NCBI RefSeq assembly: GCF_003258835.1
Contig: NZ_NPEV01000002.1
Span: forward strand, 1-64,000
DNA from: Rhodobium orientis
Lineage (GTDB): Bacteria; Pseudomonadota; Alphaproteobacteria; Rhizobiales; Rhodobiaceae
Reading direction: 5' to 3'
Length of the DNA stretch: 64,000 nt
Part shown: in pieces, positions 26,657-38,000 of the stretch
Position numbering within the stretch: position 1 is the first letter of the stretch
How the letters are laid out: every line of letters begins with the position of its first letter
Translations under genes and position numbers: made by a program
Notes under the pieces: model-generated
The model's input: the letters and a program-made list of their open reading frames with translations, nothing else
The model's database searches: none
What the model was told of the DNA's origin: nothing

Positions 26657-29082
26657 AGGCCTATCTGTTTCCAGGACAGGGCGCACAGCGCATCGGCATG
26701 GGCGCGGACCTCTTCGATGCCTATCCCGATCTCACCTGGCGCGCCGGAGAAATCCTCGACTACGACATCGCCGCCCTTTGCCGCGACGGCCCAATCGAAA
26801 AGCTGAGCCAGACGCAGTTCACCCAGCCGGCGCTCTATGTGGTCAACGCTCTCAGATACCTGAAGCACCGGGACGAGACCGGCGAGACGCCCGACTTCCT
26901 GCTCGGCCACAGCGTCTCCGAATATGTCGCGCTGTTCGCTGCCGGCGTCCTCGACTTCGCCACCGGCCTGTCCCTCGTTGCACGGCGCGGCGCGCTCATG
27001 GCCGAGGCCCGGGGCGGCGGCATGGCAGCCGTCCTCGGCCTCGATCCGGATGCGGTGGCCGAGCTGATCGCGCGGGAAGGGCTCGCAGATATTTACCCGG
27101 CAAATTTTAATACCCCGCGCCAGATCGTCGTCTCGGGCCGCAAAGACGCGATCGTCGCCGCCGAGCCCCTGTTCCTTGCTACTGGGGCCAGCCACTACAA
27201 GGTGCTGCCGGTGAGCGGTGCCTTCCACACGCCGTTCATGGAAGCTGCTCGGGCGGAGTTCGCCGGCGTCGTCGCTGCGGCCGACTTTTCGCCGCAACAG
27301 GTGCCGGTGATCTCCAACGTTACGGCCCGCCCGCACGTCGATGCCGACATCCGCGCCCGCATGGTGGAGCAGATCACCGCGCCGGTGCGCTGGGCCGAGA
27401 GCCTGCGCTACCTGATGGCCCGCGGCGTCGCCTTCACTGAGACGGTCGAACTCGGCCCCGACGGCCCGCCGGTGGTGCGGCCGATGTTCCGGCGCACGGA
27501 AATGGAGGCCGGGCCGCTTCCGCCGGAGGAGATGGCAGTGGCGGTTCCCGTTGCCGCGGCGGCCACCCCGGAGCCTGCCTTTGAGGCCGCCGCACCTGCC
27601 GCGCAACCGATCCAGCCGACGCCGTCGGGACCAGTCGCAGACGCCGGAGCAGCGCCCTGTCCCGAACGCAGCGCAGATGCCGTGCTGTCCGAAGTGGCAT
27701 CGCCGCAGGTCTCGACCGACAGCCGCCCCTGCCACACACCCCGCTTTTCCGTCGAGCGTCTGGGCTCGCGCGCCTTCTGCGACGCCTTCGGCATTCGCCA
27801 CCCCTATGCCAGCGGTGCCATGTATCGCGGTATCGCCTCGACCGATATCGTCATCCGCATGGCAAACGCCGGTCTCCTCGGCTTCTTCGGCGCCGCGGGC
27901 CTGTCGACGGCGGAGGTCCGCAACGCCATACGCCGCATCCGATCGGGCATCCCCGATGCCGCGCCCTTCGGCGTCAACTTCATCGCCCGGGTCAACCGGC
28001 CCCACCTGGAGGACGAGCTGACCGACCTCCTCCTGGAAGAGGGCGTCACCATCGTCGAGGCCTCCGCCTTCATGGAGGTCACGCCCGCGCTCGTCCGCTA
28101 CCGGGCGAAAGGGCTGACCCGCGAAGCCGGCCGCACACGCGCAAGAAACCGCGTCGTCGCCAAGGTCTCCCGCCCCGACGTCGCCGCCCAGTTCCTCGCT
28201 CCCGCACCCGACGACGTCGTGAAAAAACTCCGCGCGTCGGAAGCGATCACTGGCGACGAGGCGGAACTGCTCGCCCATCTGCCCATGGCCGACGCCATCT
28301 GCGTTGAGTCCGATTCCGGCGGCCACACCGACCAGGGCATGCCGTTCGCCCTCATCCCGCCGATCCTGAAGCTGCGCGACGATGCGCAAATGCGCTTTCC
28401 CGATGCCGGCCCGATCTTCGTCGGCGCCGCCGGCGGCATCGGCACGCCGGAGGCCGCCGCCGCGGTGCTCGTCCTCGGCGCCGATTTCCTCGTCACCGGC
28501 TCGATCAACCAGTGCACGGTCGAGGCCGGCACGAGCGACGCCGTCAAGGATCTCTTGGAAGCGATCAACGTCTACGACACGGCCTATGCGCCGTCCGGCG
28601 AAATGTTCGAACTCGGCTCCAAGGTGCAGGTGTTGAAAAAGGGCGTCTTCTTCCCGGCACGCGCCGAAAAGCTCGTCACCATTTATCGCCAGCACGAAAG
28701 CCTCGAAGCGATCGACCCGGCCCTGCGTCGCCAGATCGAGGAGCGCTATTTCCACAAAAACTTCGAGGAAGTTTATGCCGACCTCGCAAAAACCTACGCG
28801 CCCGTCGAAATCGCGCGCGCCGAGGCGATGCCGAAGCACCGGATGGCGCTCGTCTTCAAGCGCTATTTCCGCGACACCACCGACTGGGCGCTAGCCGGCG
28901 AGATGGCCCACAAGGTCGACTTCCAGGTCCATTGCGGCCCTGCGCAAGGTGCCTTCAACCAGTGGGTCGCCGGCACCGAGCTTGAATCCTGGCCGAGCCG
29001 CCATGTCGACGACATCGCCCTAAAACTTCTCGACGGCACGGCGGACCTCCTGTCGCGCCGCTTTTCGGCATTGGTGGGCTAG
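26653..29082 (+). CDS. Trans-acting malonyl transferase fused to PfaD-type enoyl reductase (AT-ER)
   Basis: An 809-residue didomain protein. Residues 1-280 form the acyltransferase (FPGQGAQRIGMG; nucleophile Ser87 in GHSVSEY; His192 in SGAFHTPFM), which loads malonyl onto the AT-less modules of the two PKSs. In the GHSxGE box the Gly is Ser89, an unusual but apparently tolerated change. After a Pro/Ala linker (about 290-360), residues 370-809 form an FMN-dependent PfaD/2-nitropropane-dioxygenase-like enoyl reductase (FGIRHPYASGAMYRGI; GAAGGIGTPEAA). The fusion is common in trans-AT clusters. The start overlaps the second exporter stop, and the PKS begins 3 bases after its own stop. Confidence 0.94.
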   Translation: MKAYLFPGQGAQRIGMGADLFDAYPDLTWRAGEILDYDIAALCRDGPIEKLSQTQFTQPALYVVNALRYLKHRDETGETPDFLLGHSVSEYVALFAAGVLDFATGLSLVARRGALMAEARGGGMAAVLGLDPDAVAELIAREGLADIYPANFNTPRQIVVSGRKDAIVAAEPLFLATGASHYKVLPVSGAFHTPFMEAARAEFAGVVAAADFSPQQVPVISNVTARPHVDADIRARMVEQITAPVRWAESLRYLMARGVAFTETVELGPDGPPVVRPMFRRTEMEAGPLPPEEMAVAVPVAAAATPEPAFEAAAPAAQPIQPTPSGPVADAGAAPCPERSADAVLSEVASPQVSTDSRPCHTPRFSVERLGSRAFCDAFGIRHPYASGAMYRGIASTDIVIRMANAGLLGFFGAAGLSTAEVRNAIRRIRSGIPDAAPFGVNFIARVNRPHLEDELTDLLLEEGVTIVEASAFMEVTPALVRYRAKGLTREAGRTRARNRVVAKVSRPDVAAQFLAPAPDDVVKKLRASEAITGDEAELLAHLPMADAICVESDSGGHTDQGMPFALIPPILKLRDDAQMRFPDAGPIFVGAAGGIGTPEAAAAVLVLGADFLVTGSINQCTVEAGTSDAVKDLLEAINVYDTAYAPSGEMFELGSKVQVLKKGVFFPARAEKLVTIYRQHESLEAIDPALRRQIEERYFHKNFEEVYADLAKTYAPVEIARAEAMPKHRMALVFKRYFRDTTDWALAGEMAHKVDFQVHCGPAQGAFNQWVAGTELESWPSRHVDDIALKLLDGTADLLSRRFSALVG

Positions 29083-29085
29083 CCG

Positions 29086-32000
29086 ATGGCCGAGCGCCCC
29101 GTCGCCATCATCGGTCTCGGCATGCGCCTTCCCGGCGCCGACGACCTCGACGGATTCTGGGCGCATCTCGCCGCGGGCCGCTCACTCATCACCGAAGTTC
29201 CGCCGGAGCGGTGGGATGCGGCGGCGCTGAAGGGCGATCCATCAAAGGGTAACAAGACCGCAAGCATCTGGGGCGGCTTCGTCGACGGCGCCGACACGTT
29301 CGATGCCGCTTTCTTCGGCATTTCGCCGCGCGAGGCGGCCTGGATGGACCCGCAGCAGCGCTTTGCGCTCGAAATGGCCTGGCACGCCATCGAGGACGCC
29401 GGCTACGCCGCCTCCGCCCTTGCGGGAACCCCTACCGGCGTCTTCATGGGCTGCTGCCACTGGGACTATGCGGAACTTCTGGAAAAGCACCTCGCCCAGA
29501 TCGATGCCTACCTTCCGACCGGCATCGCCTTTTCCATCATCGCCAACCGGGTCTCCCACTTCTTCGATTTCCGCGGGCCCAGCATCACCAACGACACCGC
29601 CTGCGCCGCCTCGCTGACCTCGCTCTATGAGGCCGTGCGCGCGCTCCAGGCCGGCGAATGCGACCTGGCGCTCGCCGGTGGCGTCAACCTGATTTGGTCG
29701 CCGAACCATTTCGTCGCCTTTTCCAAGGCCGGCATGCTCGCCCGCGACGGCCACTCCAAGGCTTTTGATGATGCGGCCGACGGCTATGTCCGCGGCGAGG
29801 GCGGGGCCGTGCTCTTGCTGAAGCCGCTGTCCCGGGCGCTCCAGGACGGCGACCCCATCCACGCCGTCATTGCCGGCATCGGCGTCAACCATGGCGGCCG
29901 CACCAACTCCCTGACCGTCACCAACCCCGAGGCCCAGGCCGAACTGATCGCAAGGGTCCACCGCGAGGCGGACGTTCTTCCGGACGCCATCGACTACATC
30001 GAGGCGCACGGGCCGGGAACGCCGCTCGGCGACCCGATCGAGGTCTCGGGTCTCAAGGAAGCGTTTGCGCGGCGCGCGGCCGAGACCGGCGTTTCCTTCC
30101 AGCCGGAGACCTGCGGCATCGGCTCGGTGAAGACCAATATCGGCCACCTGGAAGGCGCCGCCGGCGTTGCCGGCATCGTCAAGGTGCTGGCGGCGCTGAG
30201 GCACGGCCACCTCCCGGCCAATGTCGGTTTTTCGGAGATGAACCGGCTGATCGACCTCGCCGGCACCCCGTTTCGCATCCAGAAGGAGCCGACCGACTGG
30301 CAGCAAAGGGACGACCGGCCCCGCCGCGCGGGTGTCAGCTCCTTCGGCTTCGGCGGCAGCAACGGCCATGTGCTGCTGGAAGAGCTTCTGGCGCAGGCGC
30401 AGGGCGGGGCGGAGGAGGGGGGCGCAGCCGAGGCCGACGTCGTCGTGCCCCTGTCGGCGGTGAGCGAGGAGCGGCTGAAGGTTTACGCCGAACGCCTTCT
30501 GCGATTCATCGAAGCGAACGGCGAACGCATCACGCTTGCCGACCTCGCGGTCACCTTCCAGCACCGCGAAGCGCTGGACGCACGGATCGCCGTCGTCGCC
30601 TCGACCCTCGACGGCCTTGCGGGGAGGCTGCGGGCGTATCTGGCGGACGGAAATGCCATGCTGCCGGACGGCAACGGCCCCCTGCACGACCTCGCACGAA
30701 GGTGGGCTCGCGGAGAGGACGTCGACTGGCCGGAAATCGGCGGGCGCCGCATCCACGCCCCGCTCACCCCGTTCGACAGGCAACGCCATTGGATGGACCT
30801 GTCGCTAGGTCAAAAACCGCAGGGCGAGACGCCCCATCCGCTCCTCCACCGGAACGTCTCGGGCTTCGGCGGCCCCGTCTTCGAGACCGTTCTTTCCGGC
30901 GACGAGTTCGTCCTCGCCGACCACCATGTGAACGGCACAAAGCTGCTGCCGGGCGTTGCCGGGCTGGAAATGGCCCGCGCCGCCGCGAGCCTTGCCGGTG
31001 GGCTCGAGCGGGCCGCCTATGTGATCGAGAATGTGGTCTGGAGCCGGCCGATCGCCCTAGAGGAAGGGCAAAGGACGGTCCGCGTCGAAACCCGCTTGGC
31101 GAAGAAGGATGGCGCCATCGGCTTTGCGCTTCACAGCGGGAATGGGGCTGCCAACGTGCAAGGCACTTTGGGGCCCGTCGACACCGCTGCTCCGGAGGGA
31201 GAAGACCTCGGCGCGCTGCGCTCGCGCCTCATCCAGCGCGTCGATCCCGCCACTTGCTACGAGCGGCTTAATGCGAGCGGCGTAGACCACGGACCGGCGT
31301 TCCGGGCGCTGTCGCAGGTGTATCGCGCTGGCGACGAGGTTCTGGCGCAACTGAAGCTGCCGCGCCGTCTCCTGCCCTCGCTGGAAACGATGCCGCTCCA
31401 CCCGGTGCTGCTGGATGCCGCGATCCAGGCCTGGGTCGCCCTCGGCGATGCGCCGCCGCCCGGTGCCGGCGTGCCGTTTTCCTGCGAAAAAGTCGAGGTC
31501 TTCGGGGCCTGTGCCCCGGTCATGTGGGCACATCTGCGGCTGCGCCCCGGCCCGGCGTCCATCCGCCATCTCGACATCGACCTCCTCGACAAGGACGGAG
31601 GAAAGCGCGTCGCGATCCGCAACCTGGCCCTGCGCGTGCTGGCGCCGGCCGAAACGGCCGAGACGGAGCTCCACACCGTGCCCGTCATCCTCGCCGACGG
31701 CGCCTGGCGCGAGGCGCCGCTCACCTTCCGCGACGACGCGGACGGGGAAACCCGGATCCTGCTGGCCGGCTCCGAGGCAACGACGGCGGAGGCCCTGGCG
31801 AAGCGAACGCGCTGGCCGGTCGAATCCCTTCCATCGGTCGAGGGACGCGATCCGGCGGACGCGGCCGAAATCCTCTTCCGTGCCGTCCACGGCATCCTCG
31901 CGGAGACCTTGCGCGCCCGGCCTGCCGAGCCGGTGTCTTTCCTCGTCCTCGCGACGGACGGGGTTCCAGCCACGGCCACCGCGCCGCTCGCCGCGCTGCT

Positions 32001-35000
32001 GCGGACGGCGGCGACCGAAAACCCCAAGGTCAGCGGCCGCGTCGTGTCGCTCGCCGGCCCCGTCTCGCCCGACCGGCTATCCGTTACGGCCATGGTCGAG
32101 GCCCGCGCTGCGGATGCCCTTACCGAGATATCCCACGATGTCGACGGGACGCGGAGTGCCTGGAAACCCGATGCGCGAACTATCGCAATATCGGATAATC
32201 CATTTTGCGCCGATCCGAACGGCGTCTACTGGATAACCGGCGGCTTCGGCGGCCTTGGAACGATCTTCGCTGGCTGGCTGGTCGACAGGGGCGCAAAAAA
32301 GCTGGTTCTCAGCGGCCGGCGGCAAACGCCGGGCAAGGAGGGCGAGGAGACGCTCGATGCCCTTCGTGCCAGGGGTGCCGAAATCCTCCATGCGCCCTGC
32401 GATATTGCCTCCCGCGACGAGGTCGACGGTCTCGTCCGCCGCATCGCCGATCTCGGTCCCCTGAAAGGGGTCATCCACGCCGCCGGCGTCCTCGACGACG
32501 GTTATGTCCTCACCCAGGAGGCCAACCGGGCCGTCGCCGCCTTTGGCCCCAAGGTTGCGGGGACACTCAACCTCGACCGGGCGACCCGCGATGCCCCCCT
32601 CGACTTTCTCGTCCTCTGCTCTTCTGTTGCCGCCGTCTTCGGCAATCCGGGCCAGGCCGGCTACGCGGCGGCGAACGCCTTCATGGACGCCTTTGCCGAG
32701 GCCCGCGCTGGCGACCCGGCGGCTCCCGGCAAAACGGTCTCGGTCGCCTGGCCGCTCTGGACCGAGGGCGGCATGTCGGTCGATGCCGCGACCCTCGCCG
32801 CCATGGAAAAGCGCCTCGGCCTCACACCGCTGCCGACAGGAGCCGGCCTTTCCGCGCTTCAAACCCTTCTTGCGAGCGAGGCCGCGCCCCGCACCACCGT
32901 GCTCCACGGCGACATGGCCCGCATCGGCGAGATGCTTTTCGCCTATGGCCGCGAGCCGGACCCAGCGCCACCGGCGCCGGTTGGAAAAACCGTTGCCGAA
33001 ACGGCCGCGCCCGCCGTCGGCAATGCCGCCCTGACCGATTTCGCCGTCTCTTGGGTCCGCGACATCCTCGCCGAGGTTCTGGAATTCGATGCCGCGCGCA
33101 TCCGCCCCGACCGCAAGCTGGAGGAATACGGCCTCGACTCCATCGCCATCGTGGAGACCACCACGCGGCTGGAAGAAGCGCTCGGGCCGCTGTCGAAGAC
33201 GCTCTTCTTCGAGTTCGTCGACCTTGCCGGCGTTGCCGGCCACCTGGTGGCTGAGAAGGCGGAGGTCCTCAAATCCCTCTTGGCAGACGAAAAGGGACCC
33301 GCGGCGGATACGCCGTCTCCGCCCGAACCACCCCGGCCGACTGCCACACTCCCGCTCGCCGCCAACGACGACCGTATCTCATCGCCGCCACCCATACGGC
33401 AGCCGGGCCGCTCGCACCGAACGCCCGACACCGCCGACGACCGTCACGACATCGCCATCGTCGGCCTGTCGCTCCGCGTTGCCAATGCCGCCGACCAGGA
33501 TGCCTTCTGGACAATGCTGTCGGAAGGCATCCATGGCTTCACGCCTGTCCCCGCCGACCGCTGGGATCACGCCGCGATCTACCACCCGGAGCGCGACGTC
33601 CCCGGCAAGACGGTAGTCAAGACCGGCGCCTTTCTTGCCGATATCGATAAGTTCGATCCGCGGTATTTCCGGATTTCGCAGGCTGAGGCCGAGCTGATGT
33701 CGCCGGAGGTCCGGCTGTTCCTGGAGGCGAGCGTCGAGGCCTTCGAGGATGCCGGCTATTCCCGCGAGACCATGGCACGGCGCTATGGCGGCAACGTCGC
33801 CGTCATCGTCGGCTCCATGACCAACGAATACGACCTCTACGGCTTCCAGAACATGCTGGTGCGCGGGTCGCTTGCCAGCGGCAGCTACACCGGCACCGTG
33901 CCGAACATGGTCTCCTATTTCTATGGGCTGACAGGCCCGTCCTATTTCCTCGATACCATGTGCTCGGCCGCCTCGACCTGCGTCCACGAGGCCGTCCACA
34001 TGCTGCGCGCAGGGCGCTGCAAAATGGCGCTCGCCGGCGGCGTCAGCCTGCTGCTCCACCCGCAAAAGCTGATCGCCACCTCCCAGGAGCATTTCACCAG
34101 CAAGTCCGCCGACGTCATCCGCGGCTATGGCCTTGGCGCCGACGGCACCATCCTCGGCGAGGGCGTCGGCGCGCTCGTCCTGAAGCCGCTGGTCGAGGCG
34201 AAACGCGACGGCGACCGCATCCACGGCGTCATCATAGGCTCGGGGATCTCCAATGCCGGCGTGCGCAACGGCTTCACCGTGCCGAACCCGAACCAGCAGG
34301 CCGTCGCCATCGAGGCCGCCCTCGACGACGCCGGCATCGGGGCGGAAACCATCGGCTATGTGGAGGGCCACGGCTCCGGCACCGCCCTCGGCGATCCGAT
34401 CGAGGTCAAGGCCCTGACGACCGTGTTCCGCAAGGCGACGGACACCATCCAGACGGTCCCCATCGGCACGGTGAAGAGCAACGTTGCGCACCTCCTCGGC
34501 GCCTCGGGCCTTGCCGGCATCGCCAAGGTGCTGGCGCAGTTGAAGCATGGCCAACTCGCCCCCTCGCTCCACGCCGAGACGCTGAACCCGGACATCCCGT
34601 TCGCAACCTCGCCGTTCTACGTCCAGCGGGAGCTGGCCGCGTGGGAGCGGCTGCGGGATGCGGCCGGCGCCGAGCTGCCGCGCCGCGCGGGCGTCACCTC
34701 CATCGGCGCCGGCGGCATGAACTCCCACATCGTCATCGAAGAGGCGCCCGCGCTTTCGGCTTTGCCGGAGCCGGAAGGGCCGGAGCTGCTGGTCTTTTCC
34801 GCGCTCACTCCGGAGCGGCTGGCGGCGGTTCTGGAGCGTTTGCGCGGCTACCTTCGCGCCCATCCGGACGAGCGCCTCGCCGACATCGCCTTCACGCTGC
34901 AGGTGGGAAAGAACGAGCTTTCCGCGCGGCTGGCGATTGTCGCCGGAAGCCGGGACGAAGCCCGTGCCGCCATCGAGCGGTTCCTTTCGGCGGGTGAAGC

Positions 35001-38000
35001 GGGCGAGAAGACGGTCTATCAGCCGTCGATCCTAGATTGCGATCCGCCGGCCGACCGCGGGGCTGTGGATGCCGATTGCGCGGCGCGCCGGCTGGACCGC
35101 ATCGCCGCCGCCTGGTGCCGGGGCGCGGTGATCGACTGGGATCTCGTCAATCGGGGCCGGGCGGTGCGCCGCGTCTCCCTGCCGGCCTATCCGTTCGAGA
35201 AGGTGCGCTGCTGGTACCGGGAGGAGCCGGATGCTCCCTCCGTGGTCCGCCCGTTGGGCGCGCGTTCGAAGCTGCACCCCTTCGTCGGCGTCAATCGCTC
35301 CGATGCGGCGGGTCTGCGCTACGAGACGCCCATCCACCTCGCAGAACTCCGCGACTACGTCGTCGCTGAGGCCGGGCGGGACACGGTCCTGCCGCTCGCC
35401 GCCGTCGATGCACTCGCGGCGGCGGCGTCGATTGCCGGCCTCTCGGAGCGGCCGGCGCTCCGCGAGATACAGATACGCTCGGTGGAGAACTGGACGGAAA
35501 TCGCATCATGCGATATCCGGATTGACCGTAAAGCGTATGAAGGACCGGCGCTCACAATCGATGCAGTCGGCAACGCCGGCGACCGGACGACATGGGCGCG
35601 CGCCCTGCTGTCCGCCGACAGCCCGGTGCCGGCCGGTTCCGTGGACCTTGCGGCCGTGCGCGCCGCCGCATTGCAGGAGCTGGACGCCAGAACCCTCTAT
35701 GGTGGGTTGAAGGCCCAGGGCCTTGCCTTCGGCCCCTATCTGGAAAGCATCGAGACGGCGTGGCGCCTTGCCGACGGGAGCGTGCTCTGCCGCCTGCGTC
35801 CCGACCCGCCGCAGCAGGATCCTTTCAAGAAAAATGTCCGCCTGCCGGCGCTCGCCCTCGGCGCGGCCTGGCAGGCCCTGCTGCTGGCGCTGCCGGGGGA
35901 GAGCGGGGCCGCGGCGCTCGCGATCGACGGCGTGACGCTGGCCGATGGCGAGGTCACCGACGTTCTCTGCCGTGCGGACGGCAGTGGCAGCCACGACATC
36001 CTGTTCCTCGCCCAGGACGGAGCGGTCGTCGCGGCATTGAGCGGCGCCTCGGCGGATGCATCCTCCACCAAGGAAAGCGCCGCCGCACCGGAGCCCGCAC
36101 CGCCCGCGACCGAGGCCGCAGCTCCCGCAAGCGCGTTCCGCGACGACCTTCGCCGGATGGCGGCAGACATCCTGAAATTCGCGGTCCTCGACATCTCTCT
36201 GCGCGAGCCGTTCCACGACCTCGGCTTCGATTCCATCTCGCTGACCCGCTATGCCGGCGATATCTCGGCTGCCTGGGGCATCCAGCTTTCGCCGGCGATC
36301 TTTTTCGAATGCGAGCACATCGAAGCGCTTGCCGACCACCTCGCCTCGCGGCACGGCGTGACGGCGCAGCAGAAGCCCGCAAAGGCAGTCCCGGCCAAGA
36401 CGGCGTCCGACACCGTCTCGGCGCCGGTCATCCCCGCCGAACCCGCCGGCATCGACCGGCGCACCACCCCGCCGGTCCCGGAAAGCGACAGAAGAATCGC
36501 CATCGTCGGCATGGCCGGGCGCTTCCCCGAGAGCCCCGACGTCGGGACCTTCTTCGACAATCTCCTTGCCGGCTGCGACCTCATCTCCGATCTGCCGCTC
36601 GAGCGCTATTCGCCGGCCTACCGGGCGCGCCTCGGTGCGGCCGGTTTCACCAAGCGCGGCGGCTTCCTGTCGGACATCGACCGGTTCGATGCTGCCTTCT
36701 TCCGGGTCTCGCCGGCCGAGGCGGAACGCATGGACCCGCAGCAGCGCCTGCTGCTCGAGACCGCCTGGCGGGCGCTGGAAGACGCCGGCTACACCCCCGA
36801 CGAGCTACCGCGCGCGACGGGCGTCTTCGTCGGCATCACCTCGCTCGACTATGCCGAGCTCTGGCGCGCCGAAGGGGGCGGTTCCGACGGCTATCTCGCC
36901 ACCGGCAATTCGCTGGCGATGGCCGCCAACCGCATCTCGCACCGGTTCGACCTGTCCGGCCCGAGCGAGGCCATCGACACGGCCTGTTCCTCGTCGCTGG
37001 TCGCCCTCCTTCGCGCCCGCGACGCGCTCCTTGCCGGCAGGTGCGAGGCCGCGCTCGTCGGCGGCGCCAATCTCTGCCTGTCGCTCGACGGCTTCGAGGG
37101 TCCGCACCGGGCCGGCATGCTCTCGCCGAGCGGCCGCTGCCACACCTTTGCCGCCGATGCCGACGGCTATGCGCGCGGCGAGGGCGTCGCCGTCCTCGTC
37201 CTGAAGCGGCTCGCGGACGCCGAGCGCGACGGCGACCGCATTCTTGCCGTCGTCGCCGGCGGCGCGGAGAACCATGGCGGCCGGGCCGGCGCGCTGACGG
37301 CACCGAACGCAAAGGCACAGGCCCGGCTGATCGTCGAGGCGATGGCCGGCATCGACCCGGCATCCATCTCCTACATCGAGGTTCACGGCACGGGCACGGA
37401 GCTCGGCGATCCGGTCGAGACAAACGGCCTGAAGCGGGCCTACGAAGAGCTGCTCGGGGATCGCGCCGCGGACATTGGCCTTGGCGCGGTCAAGCCGAAT
37501 ATCGGCCATCTGGAAGCCGCCGCCAGCCTTGCCGGCGTCGTCAAGGTGGTGATGGCGATGGCGAGGGGCGAACTGCCGCCGACCATCGGCTGCGAGGTGC
37601 CGAACCCGCATATCGACCTTGCCGGCAGCCCGTTCCGGCTGGTGACCGCGCGAGAGCCTTGGGTAGGCGAACCGCGCCGCGCCGGCATCAGCAGCTTCGG
37701 CTTCGGCGGCACCAACGCCCATGTGGTGCTGGAAAGCTATGGGGGGAGCGCGCAGGCGAGCCGCCGACCGCTGCCGTCGCACGATTTCGCCGACACCCGT
37801 TTCTGGATCCCGTTTGAAAAGGAGGCGGACGCGACAAGCGAAACGCTGCTCTTTTCCGCCGACTGGGTGCCGGAACAGGCAATCGGCGACGCCCGTTCTG
37901 GCAGGCGCATTGTCGTTGCCTGCGGGATTGCGGTTGCTGATACGAGTGTGGAGATCGTCGATCTCACCCCGGCGGGCCGAAGCATGGCGGAACGCTACGC

